Assembly: GCF_017592555.1 (NCBI RefSeq)
Contig: NZ_JAGFNS010000010.1
Coordinates: forward strand, 230,407-294,406
Source of the DNA: Actinoplanes flavus
Lineage (GTDB): Bacteria > Actinomycetota > Actinomycetes > Mycobacteriales > Micromonosporaceae
Direction: 5' to 3'
Length of the DNA stretch: 64,000 nucleotides
The notes below the pieces were generated by a model that ran no database searches, was not told the origin of the DNA, and was given only the letters and a program-made list of their open reading frames with translations. The translations under genes and the position numbers were made by a program. Numbering within the stretch: position 1 is the stretch's first letter; every line of letters begins with the position of its first letter. Below, piece after piece: positions 1 through 8,058 of the stretch.

Positions 1-1
1 C

Positions 2-1090
2 CGGGTCCGCGACTGGAAGTTCGGCGAGTGCGACCCGGTCCCCGGAAAGACCATGCCGAAGCTCATCGAGATCGAGCGCGACTACACCCTCATCGGACAG
101 AAGATGCGTACGGTCGGCCCGCTCATGGAGAAGCTCGGCACCACCACGAAGGCGATCACGGTCGACGTGAAACCCGAGGTCGACTACCTCAAGCACCAGA
201 ACGGGGTGATCGACGGGCGGCCGTCGCTGGCCACCGCCGACCGGATGTGCGAGGCGATCCTCTCCTTCTCCGGCACCACCAACGGCCGGGTCGCGTACGC
301 CGGCTTCCAGGAACTGGAGAAGCGCACCGGGCAGCGGTTCACCGACCTGATCGAGGGCCACGAGAACGACCGGGTCACCTACTCCGAGACCCAGGAGGCG
401 CCGCAGCCGGTCTTCACCAGCCCGGAGTGGTCCGGCTCGGAGAAGGGCGGCCGCCGCTACTCGCCGTTCACCATCAACGTCGAGCGGCTCAAGCCGTGGC
501 ACACCATCACCGGCCGCCAGCACTTCTTCGTCGAACACGACTGGGTCGCCGAACTGGGCGAGCAGCTGCCCGCCTTCCGGCCGCCGCTGAACATGGCCCG
601 CCACTTCGGCAAACCCGGCGACGCCGTGGACGGGGGAGTGACCGTCCGGTTCCTGACCCCGCACGCCAAGTGGTCGATCCACTCGATGTACCACGACAAC
701 GAGTTGATGCTCGCGCTCTCCCGCGGCGGCCCGGTCATCTGGATGAGCGTCCAGGACGCCCAGAAGATCGGGGTACGCGACAACGAGTGGATCGAGGCCC
801 ACAACCGCAACGGCGTCGTCGTGGCCCGTGCCGTGGTCAGCCACCGGATGCCCGAGGGCACCGTCTTCCAGTACCACTCGCCCGAGCGCACGGTGAACGT
901 CCCCAAGGCCGAGAAGTCCGGCCGGCGCGGCGGCTACCACAACTCGATGACCCGGCTGCTGGTCAAGCCCACCCACCTGGCCGGCGGGCACGCCCAGCTC
1001 ACCTACGCCTTCAACTACTACGGCCCGATCGGCAGCCAGCGCGACGAGATCACCGTGATCCGCCGCCGCACGCAGGAGGTGGAGTACTGA
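2..1090 (+). CDS. narG: Respiratory nitrate reductase alpha subunit, C-terminal part
   Basis: This is the 3' end of the catalytic molybdenum subunit of membrane-bound nitrate reductase, which reduces nitrate to nitrite with electrons from NarH/NarI at the cytoplasmic face. The reading frame is open from base 2, so the start and the Mo/FeS core lie outside the window; 362 codons remain. The visible part includes the molybdopterin dinucleotide-binding C-terminal domain, with typical NarG strings such as WSIHSMYHDN and the conserved GGYHNSM region. The stop overlaps the narH start by one base, so the two are translationally coupled. Identification rests on NarG-like sequence plus the narH-narJ-narI order downstream, and is very secure. 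Confidence 0.96.
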   Translation, partial: RVRDWKFGECDPVPGKTMPKLIEIERDYTLIGQKMRTVGPLMEKLGTTTKAITVDVKPEVDYLKHQNGVIDGRPSLATADRMCEAILSFSGTTNGRVAYAGFQELEKRTGQRFTDLIEGHENDRVTYSETQEAPQPVFTSPEWSGSEKGGRRYSPFTINVERLKPWHTITGRQHFFVEHDWVAELGEQLPAFRPPLNMARHFGKPGDAVDGGVTVRFLTPHAKWSIHSMYHDNELMLALSRGGPVIWMSVQDAQKIGVRDNEWIEAHNRNGVVVARAVVSHRMPEGTVFQYHSPERTVNVPKAEKSGRRGGYHNSMTRLLVKPTHLAGGHAQLTYAFNYYGPIGSQRDEITVIRRRTQEVEY

Positions 1091-2589
1091 TGCGCATCAG
1101 AGCACAGGTCGCCATGGTGATGAACCTGGACAAGTGCATCGGCTGCCACACCTGCTCGGTCACGTGCAAGCAGACGTGGACCAACCGGGAGGGCACCGAG
1201 TACGTCTGGTTCAACAACGTCGAGACCAAGCCGGGCATCGGCTACCCCAAGCACTACGAGGACCAGGAACGCTGGAAGGGCGGCTGGAAACTCGACGGCA
1301 AGGGCCGTCTGGTTCTGCGCTCCGGCGGCCGGGCCAAACGGCTGAGCCGGATCTTCGCCAACCCGGACCTGCCGGCCATCGACGACTATTACGAGCCGGC
1401 CACCTTCGACAAGGACATCCTGGTCAGCGCGCCGGGCGGGCTCACCGACACCCCGGTCAAGAAGCCGTACTCGAAGCTGACCGGCGAACCCATGTCGATC
1501 GAGTGGGGCGCCAACTGGGAGGACTCCCTCGGCGGCGACACCATGGACCAGGACCCGAACCTGCGCGGCCTGGCCGACAAGGTCAAGTTCGAGTTCGAGA
1601 AGACCTTCATGTTCCACCTGCCGCGGATCTGCGAGCACTGCCTCAACCCGGCGTGCGTGTCGGCCTGCCCGTCCGGCGCCATGTACAAGCGCGAGGAGGA
1701 CGGCATCGTCCTGGTCGACCAGGACCGCTGCCGGGGCTGGCGGATGTGCGTGTCGGCGTGCCCGTACAAGAAGGTCTACGTCAACCACGCCACCGGCAAG
1801 GCCGAGAAGTGCACCTTCTGCTTCCCGCGCATCGAGGCCGGTCAGCCCACCATCTGCTCGGAGACCTGCGTCGGCCGCCTCCGCTACCTCGGCATTCTCT
1901 GGTACGACGAGGACGCCGTCCTCGCCGCGGCGACCGTGCCCGACGAGGAGCTGCTGGACGCCCAGCGCGGCGTCTTCCTGGACCCCTTCGACCCGGCCGT
2001 GCAGCAGGCCGCCCGCGACGCCGGCCACCCCGAGGAGTGGATCGAGGCGGCCATGGCCTCCCCGGTCTGGAAACTGATCAGCGAATACCGGATCGCCCTG
2101 CCGCTGCACCCGGAATACCGCACCCTGCCGATGGTCTGGTATGTGCCGCCGCTCTCGCCGGTGCTGGACGCCGCGGGCGCCGCCGGCCGCGACGACACCG
2201 ACGCCGACGACATCTTCCACACCATCGACGACCTGCGGATCCCCGTCGCCTACCTGGCGTCGCTGTTCACCGCCGGCGACACCGCGGTGGCCGGGGGAGT
2301 GCTGATGAAACTGGCCGCCATGCGCGCCTACATGCGGGCCCGCACCCTTGACGGCACCGTGGCGCGGGAACTGCTGGACGGCATCGGCATGACCGCCGAC
2401 CAGGTGGAGGCCATGTACCGGCTGCTCGCCATCGCCAAATACGACGAGCGGTACGTCATCCCGGCCGCCCACGCCAAGACCGCCGCCGCCCTCGAGGACC
2501 TGGGCGGCTGCTCGCTCGACGGCGACGGCGGCCCCGGCATGGGCGGCGGCCCGGTGCCGGTCATCCTCAGCACCCGTCGGGGGCAGTGA
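1090..2589 (+). CDS. narH: Respiratory nitrate reductase beta (iron-sulfur) subunit
   Basis: The 499-residue electron-transfer subunit carries electrons through four FeS clusters from NarI heme to NarG. Four cysteine clusters are visible: CIGCHTCSVTCK near the N terminus, CEHCLNPACVSACP, CRGWRMCVSACP, and the CTFC...CSETC group. In the third group the second cysteine is replaced by tryptophan (CxxW), the family hallmark of the [3Fe-4S] cluster. The ATG at 1090 is chosen because it overlaps the narG stop and begins MRIRAQVAMVMNLDKCIGC. The same frame is open upstream through narG, but that extension is only a GC-rich shadow. The length fits the family (about 500 residues). Confidence 0.97.
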   Translation: MRIRAQVAMVMNLDKCIGCHTCSVTCKQTWTNREGTEYVWFNNVETKPGIGYPKHYEDQERWKGGWKLDGKGRLVLRSGGRAKRLSRIFANPDLPAIDDYYEPATFDKDILVSAPGGLTDTPVKKPYSKLTGEPMSIEWGANWEDSLGGDTMDQDPNLRGLADKVKFEFEKTFMFHLPRICEHCLNPACVSACPSGAMYKREEDGIVLVDQDRCRGWRMCVSACPYKKVYVNHATGKAEKCTFCFPRIEAGQPTICSETCVGRLRYLGILWYDEDAVLAAATVPDEELLDAQRGVFLDPFDPAVQQAARDAGHPEEWIEAAMASPVWKLISEYRIALPLHPEYRTLPMVWYVPPLSPVLDAAGAAGRDDTDADDIFHTIDDLRIPVAYLASLFTAGDTAVAGGVLMKLAAMRAYMRARTLDGTVARELLDGIGMTADQVEAMYRLLAIAKYDERYVIPAAHAKTAAALEDLGGCSLDGDGGPGMGGGPVPVILSTRRGQ

Positions 2590-3200
2590 TGGACCGCTCA
2601 CGGATCTTCCAGCTCGCGTCGCTGCTGCTCACCTACCCCGACGAGGAACTGCTCGCGGCCGGTGACGAACTGCGCGCCGCCGCGGCCGGCGTCGACGGCC
2701 TGGCGAACTTCGTCGACTGGCTGCTCGCCACCAGCCCGATCGAGGTGCAGCGGCACTACGTGCAGACGTTCGACCTGCGCCGCCGCTCCGGGCTCTACCT
2801 CACCTACTACCTGCACGGCGACACCCGCAAACGGGGCATGGCTTTGCTCATGCTCAAACAGCGCTACCGCGCCCACGGGCTGCGGCTCGCCGACGGGGAA
2901 CTGCCCGACCTGCTGCCGATCGTGCTCGAATTCGCGGCCACGGCCGGGCCCGGCGACGGCGAGGCCCCGCTGCGCCAGCACCGGCAGGGCATCGAACTGC
3001 TGCGAGCCGCACTGCACGAGACGCGTACGCCGTACGCATCGATCCTGGATGTCGTCTGCGAGCTGTTGCCGCAGCTCACCGACGCGGACCGGGAAGCCCT
3101 CACCGCCCTGGCCTTCGACGGCCCGCCGGTCGAGACCGTCGGTCTCGACACGGTGGGCCGCGGTCCCAACCTCGCTCCCTACGCGGAGGTGTGCCGATGA
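2589..3200 (+). CDS. narJ: Nitrate reductase molybdenum cofactor assembly chaperone
   Basis: NarJ is a cytoplasmic chaperone that binds apo-NarG and allows cofactor insertion before the complex docks on NarI. The 203-residue product has the all-alpha TorD/NarJ-type pattern, with the diagnostic segment YVQTFDLRRRSGLYLTYY at about residues 57-74 and GDTRKRG right after. The ATG at 2589 overlaps the narH stop; a GTG one codon upstream (2586) is an equally possible start. The end overlaps narI. Order and overlaps show it is expressed with the enzyme subunits. Confidence 0.95.
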   Translation: MDRSRIFQLASLLLTYPDEELLAAGDELRAAAAGVDGLANFVDWLLATSPIEVQRHYVQTFDLRRRSGLYLTYYLHGDTRKRGMALLMLKQRYRAHGLRLADGELPDLLPIVLEFAATAGPGDGEAPLRQHRQGIELLRAALHETRTPYASILDVVCELLPQLTDADREALTALAFDGPPVETVGLDTVGRGPNLAPYAEVCR

Positions 3201-4000
3201 GCACGTTCGTCTGGATCGTCGTCCCCTATGTGTGCGTCGGCATGTTCGTCGGCGGGCACATCTGGCGGTGGCGGCACGACCAGTTCGGCTGGACCACCCA
3301 CACCAGCCAGATCCTGGAGAACCGGCTGCTGCGGCTCGGCTCGCCGCTGTTCCACCTGGGCGCCTTCGGGGTGATCGCCGGCCACGCGATGGGCCTGCTC
3401 GTCCCGGCCTCGTGGACCCACGCCCTCGGCGTCTCCGAGCACGTCTACCACCTCGTGTCGGTCACCGGCGGCGTCGTCACCGGCGTCATGCTGGTCGCCG
3501 GCCTGACGCTGCTGATCGCCCGGCGGTTCGTCAGCGGCCGCATCCGGCGGGTCACCACGACCATGGACAAGGTGCTGTACGCCGCGCTCGCCGCCATGGT
3601 CGTGCTCGGGATGAGCGGCACCGTCGTGATCAACCTGTTCGGTGAGGGCTACGACTACCGGGAGACGCTGGCCGTCTGGTTCCGGCAGATCTTCCACCTC
3701 CAGCCCGACCCGTCACTGATGACCGGCGCGCCGTTGGTGTTCCAGCTGCACGCCATCGGCGGATTCCTGTTCCTGGCGATGTGGCCGTTCACCCGGCTCG
3801 TGCACGTGTGGTCGGCGCCGCTCGCCTACCTGTGGCGGCCCTACGTCGTCTACCGCGGCCGCCGTGGGCCCGCCCCCGCGCCGCAGCCCGCCCCGTCCGC
3901 GGTCCGGACCGTCTCCGCCGCCCGCCCATCCGCCCAGCCGTCCGTCCGGCCCGCCGTTCAGCCTTCCGATCAGCCCGATCGTCCTACCGTGAAAGCATGA
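3197..4000 (+). CDS. narI: Nitrate reductase gamma subunit (cytochrome b)
   Basis: NarI is the membrane diheme cytochrome b that oxidises menaquinol and anchors NarGH. The 267-residue protein has five hydrophobic helices with histidines suited to heme ligation, and the typical motifs GHIWRWRHDQFGWT and FHLGAFGVIAGH. The ATG at 3197 is preferred over the in-frame GTG at 3191 because GGAGG at 3185-3189 sits seven bases upstream and the ATGA overlaps the narJ stop. The C-terminal 45 residues are a proline- and alanine-rich tail beyond the usual family end, probably cytoplasmic and dispensable. Confidence 0.95.
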   Translation: MSTFVWIVVPYVCVGMFVGGHIWRWRHDQFGWTTHTSQILENRLLRLGSPLFHLGAFGVIAGHAMGLLVPASWTHALGVSEHVYHLVSVTGGVVTGVMLVAGLTLLIARRFVSGRIRRVTTTMDKVLYAALAAMVVLGMSGTVVINLFGEGYDYRETLAVWFRQIFHLQPDPSLMTGAPLVFQLHAIGGFLFLAMWPFTRLVHVWSAPLAYLWRPYVVYRGRRGPAPAPQPAPSAVRTVSAARPSAQPSVRPAVQPSDQPDRPTVKA

Positions 4001-4317
4001 GCGACGACTACCTGCCCGGCATCTACCAGCAGTTCCTCGAACGGTTCCCGGAGGTGGCCGAGGCGCAGGGCCACCTGGCCCGCACCATCCGGGAACGCAA
4101 CCCGTTCGACGGCCGTACCGATCGGTTGATCAAGCTGGCCATCGCGGTCGGCGCCGAGGCCGAGGGCGCGGTACGCTCCAACGTTCGCAAGGCACTGAAG
4201 CACGGCGCGAGCCTCGACGAGGTCCGCGCCGTCGCGCTTGCCGCCGTCACCACCTGCGGCTTCCCGGCCGCGATCGCCGCCCTCGGCTGGATAGAAGAGG
4301 TAGCCACCGCACCATGA
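3997..4317 (+). CDS. Carboxymuconolactone decarboxylase-like small protein
   Basis: A 106-residue all-helical protein of the carboxymuconolactone decarboxylase/AhpD superfamily, recognised from the central pattern DRLIKLAIAVGAEAEGAVRS and the LDEVRAVALAAVTTCGFPAA end. Thiol-active AhpD members carry a CxxC pair in the helix after the IAVG segment; here the equivalent region has no cysteine and only one Cys remains near the C terminus, so peroxidase-type chemistry looks unlikely. It overlaps narI and the next gene by four bases each, so it belongs to the nar transcript. Its role with nitrate reductase is unknown; a binding or structural function is an inference. Confidence 0.85.
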   Translation: MSDDYLPGIYQQFLERFPEVAEAQGHLARTIRERNPFDGRTDRLIKLAIAVGAEAEGAVRSNVRKALKHGASLDEVRAVALAAVTTCGFPAAIAALGWIEEVATAP

Positions 4318-4901
4318 CCAGCACCGACAACCTCTGGCTGCAGAAGATCGCGGAGAACCCGGGCCACTCCCGGTGGTACATCGACCGGTTCCGGGCGATG
4401 GCGGCCCGCGGCGACGACCTGGCCGGCGAAGCCCGCATGATCGACGCCATGGTCCCGCGCGGCGCCCGGATCCTGGACGCCGGCTGCGGCACCGGCCGGG
4501 TCGGCGGCCACCTCGCCGCGTCCGGCCACGACGTCACCGGCGTCGACCTCGACCCGGAACTCATCGCCGAGGCGCGGGCGCAGCATCCCGGCCCCCACTG
4601 GCAGGTCGGCGACCTCAGCGAACTCGACCTCCCCGACCGGTACGACGTGATCGTCTGCGCCGGCAACGTGATGACCTTCGCCGGCCCGTCCACCCGGGTC
4701 GAGATCCTGCGCCGCTTCGCCGCCCACCTGGCCGACGGCGGCCGGGCCGTGATCGGCTTCGGGGCCGGGCGCGGCTACGAGTTCGACGAGTTCCTCACCG
4801 ACGCGGCCACCGCCGGCCTCACCCCCGACCTGCTGCTCGGAACCTGGGACCTCCGGCCCTTCGGCCCCGACTCCGACTTCCTGGTCGCCGTGCTGCGCTG
4901 A
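4314..4901 (+). CDS. Class I SAM-dependent methyltransferase
   Basis: A 195-residue cytoplasmic Rossmann methyltransferase. The SAM-binding motif I reads ILDAGCGTGRVGGHL at about residues 52-66, followed by GVDLDPELI (ribose-binding acidic residue) and VGDLSELDLPDRYDVIVCAGNVM. The substrate cannot be read from sequence. The start overlaps the preceding gene by four bases, making this the apparent last gene of the nar operon. About 115 bases separate it from the transporter gene. A methyltransferase at the end of actinobacterial nar operons may be conserved, but I cannot confirm that here. Confidence 0.9.
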   Translation: MTSTDNLWLQKIAENPGHSRWYIDRFRAMAARGDDLAGEARMIDAMVPRGARILDAGCGTGRVGGHLAASGHDVTGVDLDPELIAEARAQHPGPHWQVGDLSELDLPDRYDVIVCAGNVMTFAGPSTRVEILRRFAAHLADGGRAVIGFGAGRGYEFDEFLTDAATAGLTPDLLLGTWDLRPFGPDSDFLVAVLR

Positions 4902-5015
4902 CCCACCGGCCCGGGGAGCAGGGCCTACTCCGAACGGGTCCAAGGTCCCTGTCCGCGGCGGTTGCCGACCGGAAGGCTGAGAGCTGTCGGAACCCCCGGA
5001 CCACGGAGTTGGATC

Positions 5016-6209
5016 ATGAGCGCACCCCAGGCCCGCCCTCGCCCGGCAGGACTGATGCTAGCCCTGGCGACGATCGGCTTCGCCGTCAACTTCTGGGCCT
5101 GGGCGCTGCTCAGCCCCCTCGCCACCAGGTTCCAGGCGGCGCTCGACCTCACCCCCTTCCAGCAGGCGCTGCTGGTGGCCGTACCGGTGGTGGTCGGTTC
5201 CGTCGGACGCATCCCGGTCGGCGCGCTCACCGACCGCTACGGCGGCCGGATCATGTTCCCGCTGATCTCCCTGACCACCATCGTCCCGGTCCTCTACCTG
5301 GGACTGTTCGGCCACGACGCCCTCGTCTCGCTCCTGGTCGGCGGCTTCTTCCTGGGCATCGGCGGCACCGCCTTCGCGGTCGGCGTCCCGTTCGTCAACG
5401 CCTGGTTCCCGCCGTCGCGCCGCGGCTTCGCGGTCGGCGTCTTCGGCGTCGGCATGGGCGGCACCGCGATCAGCGCCCTCACCACCGTCAAGCTGGTCGA
5501 CGCCAACGGCACCGCCACCCCGTTCGTCATCACCGCAGGAGTCCTGGCCGTCTACGCCGGCGTCTCCTGGCTGGTGCTGCGCGACGCCCCCGACCGGGCG
5601 GTCCCCACCACCTCCCTGGGCGCCCGCCTCGGCTCGGCCCTGCGCCTCCGCGTCACCTGGCAGGCCTCCGCCCTGTACGCGGTCGCCTTCGGCGGATACG
5701 TCGCCTTCTCCGTCTACCTGCCCGCCTACCTGAAGACCGCCTACGGCCTCACCCAGACCGACGCCGCGAACCGGATGGCCGGCTTCGTCCTCCTGGCGGT
5801 CGCGATGCGCCCCGTCGGCGGCTGGCTCTCCGACCGGGTCGCCCCCAGCCGCGTCCTGGCGGTCTCCCTGGGCGTGGTGGTGGCCGGCGCGATCATGCAG
5901 GCCTTCACCCCCGACCTGGCCCCGCTCGGCACCATCGCCTTCCTGACGATGGCCGCCGCCCTGGGCGCCGGCTCCGGCGCCACCTTCGCCCTGGTAGCCC
6001 AGTTGGCCCCGGCCAGCCAGGTCGGCGCGGTGACCGGCATCGTCGGCGCCGCCGGCGGCCTGGGCGGATTCATCCCGCCGCTGCTCATGGGCGCCATCTA
6101 CGGCCACTTCCAGTCGTACGCCCTCGGCCTGGCCCTGCTCGGCGTGGTCGCCCTGGCCGCCCTCCTCCTCGACGTCCTCTCCGTAGGCCGCCGCCCCATC
6201 CCCGCCTGA
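5016..6209 (+). CDS. narK: NarK-type nitrate/nitrite transporter (MFS)
   Basis: A 397-residue major facilitator protein with about 12 hydrophobic segments. It shows the MFS loop motif GALTDRYGGR at about 64-73 and the two glycine-rich nitrate-signature segments of the NNP family, one around FAVGVFGVGMGGTAIS and one around AVTGIVGAAGGLGGFIPP. It would import nitrate or exchange it for nitrite. The ATG at 5016 has GGAG at 5004-5007; the frame is open upstream, but that part lacks homology. It lies directly behind the nar operon and ends in a strong hairpin terminator, which supports the nitrate role. Other anion substrates cannot be excluded. Confidence 0.92.
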   Translation: MSAPQARPRPAGLMLALATIGFAVNFWAWALLSPLATRFQAALDLTPFQQALLVAVPVVVGSVGRIPVGALTDRYGGRIMFPLISLTTIVPVLYLGLFGHDALVSLLVGGFFLGIGGTAFAVGVPFVNAWFPPSRRGFAVGVFGVGMGGTAISALTTVKLVDANGTATPFVITAGVLAVYAGVSWLVLRDAPDRAVPTTSLGARLGSALRLRVTWQASALYAVAFGGYVAFSVYLPAYLKTAYGLTQTDAANRMAGFVLLAVAMRPVGGWLSDRVAPSRVLAVSLGVVVAGAIMQAFTPDLAPLGTIAFLTMAAALGAGSGATFALVAQLAPASQVGAVTGIVGAAGGLGGFIPPLLMGAIYGHFQSYALGLALLGVVALAALLLDVLSVGRRPIPA

Positions 6210-6224
6210 CACACCCACCCCCGA

Positions 6225-6262
6225 CGGTCCGCCACCTGCTTCTCGCGGTGGCGGGCCGTTTT
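6225..6262 (+). terminator. Rho-independent terminator after narK
   Basis: An 11-bp stem (6225-6235 with 6248-6258, one G-U pair) with a 12-base loop is followed by four T residues at 6259-6262, 15 bases after the narK stop. This is the canonical intrinsic terminator layout. Confidence 0.85.
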
Positions 6263-6331
6263 CGTGATGGCTCGAACCGGGTGCCTGCCGGGCCGGTACA
6301 CCCTCACATGCGGAGGATGAGGGAGGACCCG

Positions 6332-6670
6332 ATGGGGCAGACGGACACGGTGAGCCCTCGGCGGGTTCTCGTTGAGCGGGCCACCCGGCTGATCTCCGGC
6401 GGCTACCTGCTGACGCTGATGCTCCTCGCGACGATGGTGATCACCGGACGGCTTCAGCTCACCCTCTTCGCCTGGGGATGTCTGATCGTCCCGGCCGTCG
6501 GATTCGCCCACAACGTGTGGACCCTCGCCCGGGCACGGCGGGCGACCGACCCGCTGCACCGGGACACATTCTTCAAGGAGGGCGCCCTCGGTGTCGTCGT
6601 CACCCTGATCTACCTGGGAAGCACCCTCTACACCTGGGCGGTGGCGCCCGCCGCGTTCACTGGCTGGTAA
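6332..6670 (+). CDS. Small membrane protein, unknown function
   Basis: A 112-residue protein with three hydrophobic stretches (about residues 22-40, 45-65 and 85-105), so an integral membrane protein. I do not recognise the family. The ATG at 6332 is chosen because GGAGG lies five bases upstream; two in-frame ATGs at 6308 and 6317 would extend it. It follows the narK terminator, so it has its own promoter, and it faces the next gene convergently. No catalytic motif is visible. Confidence 0.7.
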   Translation: MGQTDTVSPRRVLVERATRLISGGYLLTLMLLATMVITGRLQLTLFAWGCLIVPAVGFAHNVWTLARARRATDPLHRDTFFKEGALGVVVTLIYLGSTLYTWAVAPAAFTGW

Positions 6671-6727
6671 GGAGAGCGGGCCGCGGCGACGTGGTTTACG
6701 GGGTTTCATGGACCGCCGCGCTGTCGG

Positions 6728-7345
6728 TCAGCGGAATCCGCTCGCGACGAGCAGCACGCCTCCGGCCGCGGTCAGCGGCACCGCGCACGCCAGGACCTGC
6801 GCGCGTACCCGCCAGGCCGGCGCGACGACGAGGGTGACCCCGGCCGCCGCCGCCACCAGGATCGCGACGTAGCCGAGGGTCTCCGAGAGCACGACGCCGG
6901 GACCGCCGAGACGCGACAGTTGGAGGACGGCCTCGGCGAACAGGACCGCGGCGGGTAGCGCGAGCGCCGGGATCCGCCAGCGTGAAGGCGTCCGGGCGAT
7001 GCCGCCGCCCGCGCCGAACACGGCACCGGCGACCACGCCGAGCACCATCCACAGAAGCGCGTACGACGAGTAGACGTTGGCCCAGTCGTCGTTCTGGATC
7101 AGAGCCGCCGCCACGTAGTAACTCGGCACGGCCACGACGAGGAAGACCACCGCCCCGGCGACGGCGCGCGGCAGACTCCAGCGAGAGTGGAACGTGAGCA
7201 GGAACGCGGCCACGGCCCAGACGGCGATCGAGTTCCCGAGCCCGCCGAACGGGAACGGCACGTACTTGATCCAGACGAAGTCGAGGAATCCCAAGAGGAA
7301 ACCCGCGACCGGAGCCGTCGTCCCCACGCCCTGGCTGATCTTCAT
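6728..7345 (-). CDS. Multi-spanning membrane protein, unknown function
   Basis: A 205-residue protein starting MKISQGVGTTAPVAG with about six hydrophobic helices and few charged residues outside a short RTPSR loop. It resembles small actinobacterial DUF-type membrane proteins, but I cannot name the family with confidence. The ATG at 7345 is used; the open frame upstream is arginine-rich shadow. It lies 95 bases downstream of the radical SAM gene on the same strand, so it could be a distal member of that operon or independent. No functional residues are evident. Confidence 0.72.
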   Translation of the reverse strand: MKISQGVGTTAPVAGFLLGFLDFVWIKYVPFPFGGLGNSIAVWAVAAFLLTFHSRWSLPRAVAGAVVFLVVAVPSYYVAAALIQNDDWANVYSSYALLWMVLGVVAGAVFGAGGGIARTPSRWRIPALALPAAVLFAEAVLQLSRLGGPGVVLSETLGYVAILVAAAAGVTLVVAPAWRVRAQVLACAVPLTAAGGVLLVASGFR

Positions 7346-7440
7346 GGCGCCGACCCTAGGCGGGCCGGCGCCTGGCGAGGATCTGTCTCCAGCACGATTT
7401 CGGAGCAGCCGACTCGGCCGAAAGGCAGAGCGGAGCCGGG

Positions 7441-8058
7441 TCAGCGTGCTGACGGGCGGGCGCGGCCGGCGGGGAGGCCGGCGAGCAGGGCGTCGAGGGT
7501 GTCGGAGTCGGCCCAGCCGTTGACGGCGATGTCGCCGGTCGCGGAGACGGTCACCTCGATGCGGTCCGGCCCGGTCACGTCGGCGAGACGGCCGGTCAGG
7601 TGCAGGAACTCCTGGTTGGTGGAGCCCACCCACGGCCGGTCACGATCGATCAGGTCCTGCCGGAACGGGCCCGCGACCAGGAGATCGGTCGCGCTGAGCA
7701 GGGCGGCCACATGCTCGTCCGCCGACGATCGGAGGTACGCGTACTCGTACCCCGAGAACGTCATGACGGTGAGCCCGGCCCGCCGCACCCCGGCCGCCAC
7801 CGCCGCCAAGCCCGCGGCCTGCTCGAACGGCTCCCCGCCCAGCAGCGTCACGCCGGAGGTGCCGGCCGCCACCACCCGCTCCACCAGGCTCTCCGGGGTG
7901 GTGGGCGTGCCGCCCCGCGGACCGAAGAGGTGTGGGTTGAAACAGCCGGCGCACCGGATGGAGCAACCCTGCACCCAGATCGCGCTCCGCTCGCCCGGGC
8001 CCTCGGCCGTGGTCCGGTCGAGGAAACGCGCCACCCGCACGAGCGGCGTCTCAGACAT
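7441..8058 (-). CDS. Small radical SAM / 4Fe-4S single-cluster protein (NrdG-like)
   Basis: A 205-residue protein with the radical SAM cluster motif CSIRCAGC (CX3CX2C) near residues 32-39 and the glycine-rich SAM-binding segment TLLGGEPFEQ. It resembles the activase of anaerobic ribonucleotide reductase and other single-cluster activating enzymes; it lacks extra auxiliary-cluster cysteines. It is the last of five overlapping genes starting with a Ycf46-like ATPase, so its partner is probably encoded there rather than a ribonucleotide reductase, none of which is in the window. It overlaps the preceding gene by eight bases. Chemistry on a peptide or protein target is an inference. Confidence 0.87.
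   Translation of the reverse strand: MSETPLVRVARFLDRTTAEGPGERSAIWVQGCSIRCAGCFNPHLFGPRGGTPTTPESLVERVVAAGTSGVTLLGGEPFEQAAGLAAVAAGVRRAGLTVMTFSGYEYAYLRSSADEHVAALLSATDLLVAGPFRQDLIDRDRPWVGSTNQEFLHLTGRLADVTGPDRIEVTVSATGDIAVNGWADSDTLDALLAGLPAGRARPSAR

Noticed and set aside
28..1089. Upstream extension of the narH reading frame through narG
   Set aside because: It overlaps the genuine narG frame, has arginine/proline-rich composition and no homology; narH starts at the ATG at 1090.
4373..6300. Long plus-strand frame across the methyltransferase and transporter
   Set aside because: It is out of frame with both real genes and is a GC-rich shadow; only its last part, from 6332, is a likely gene.
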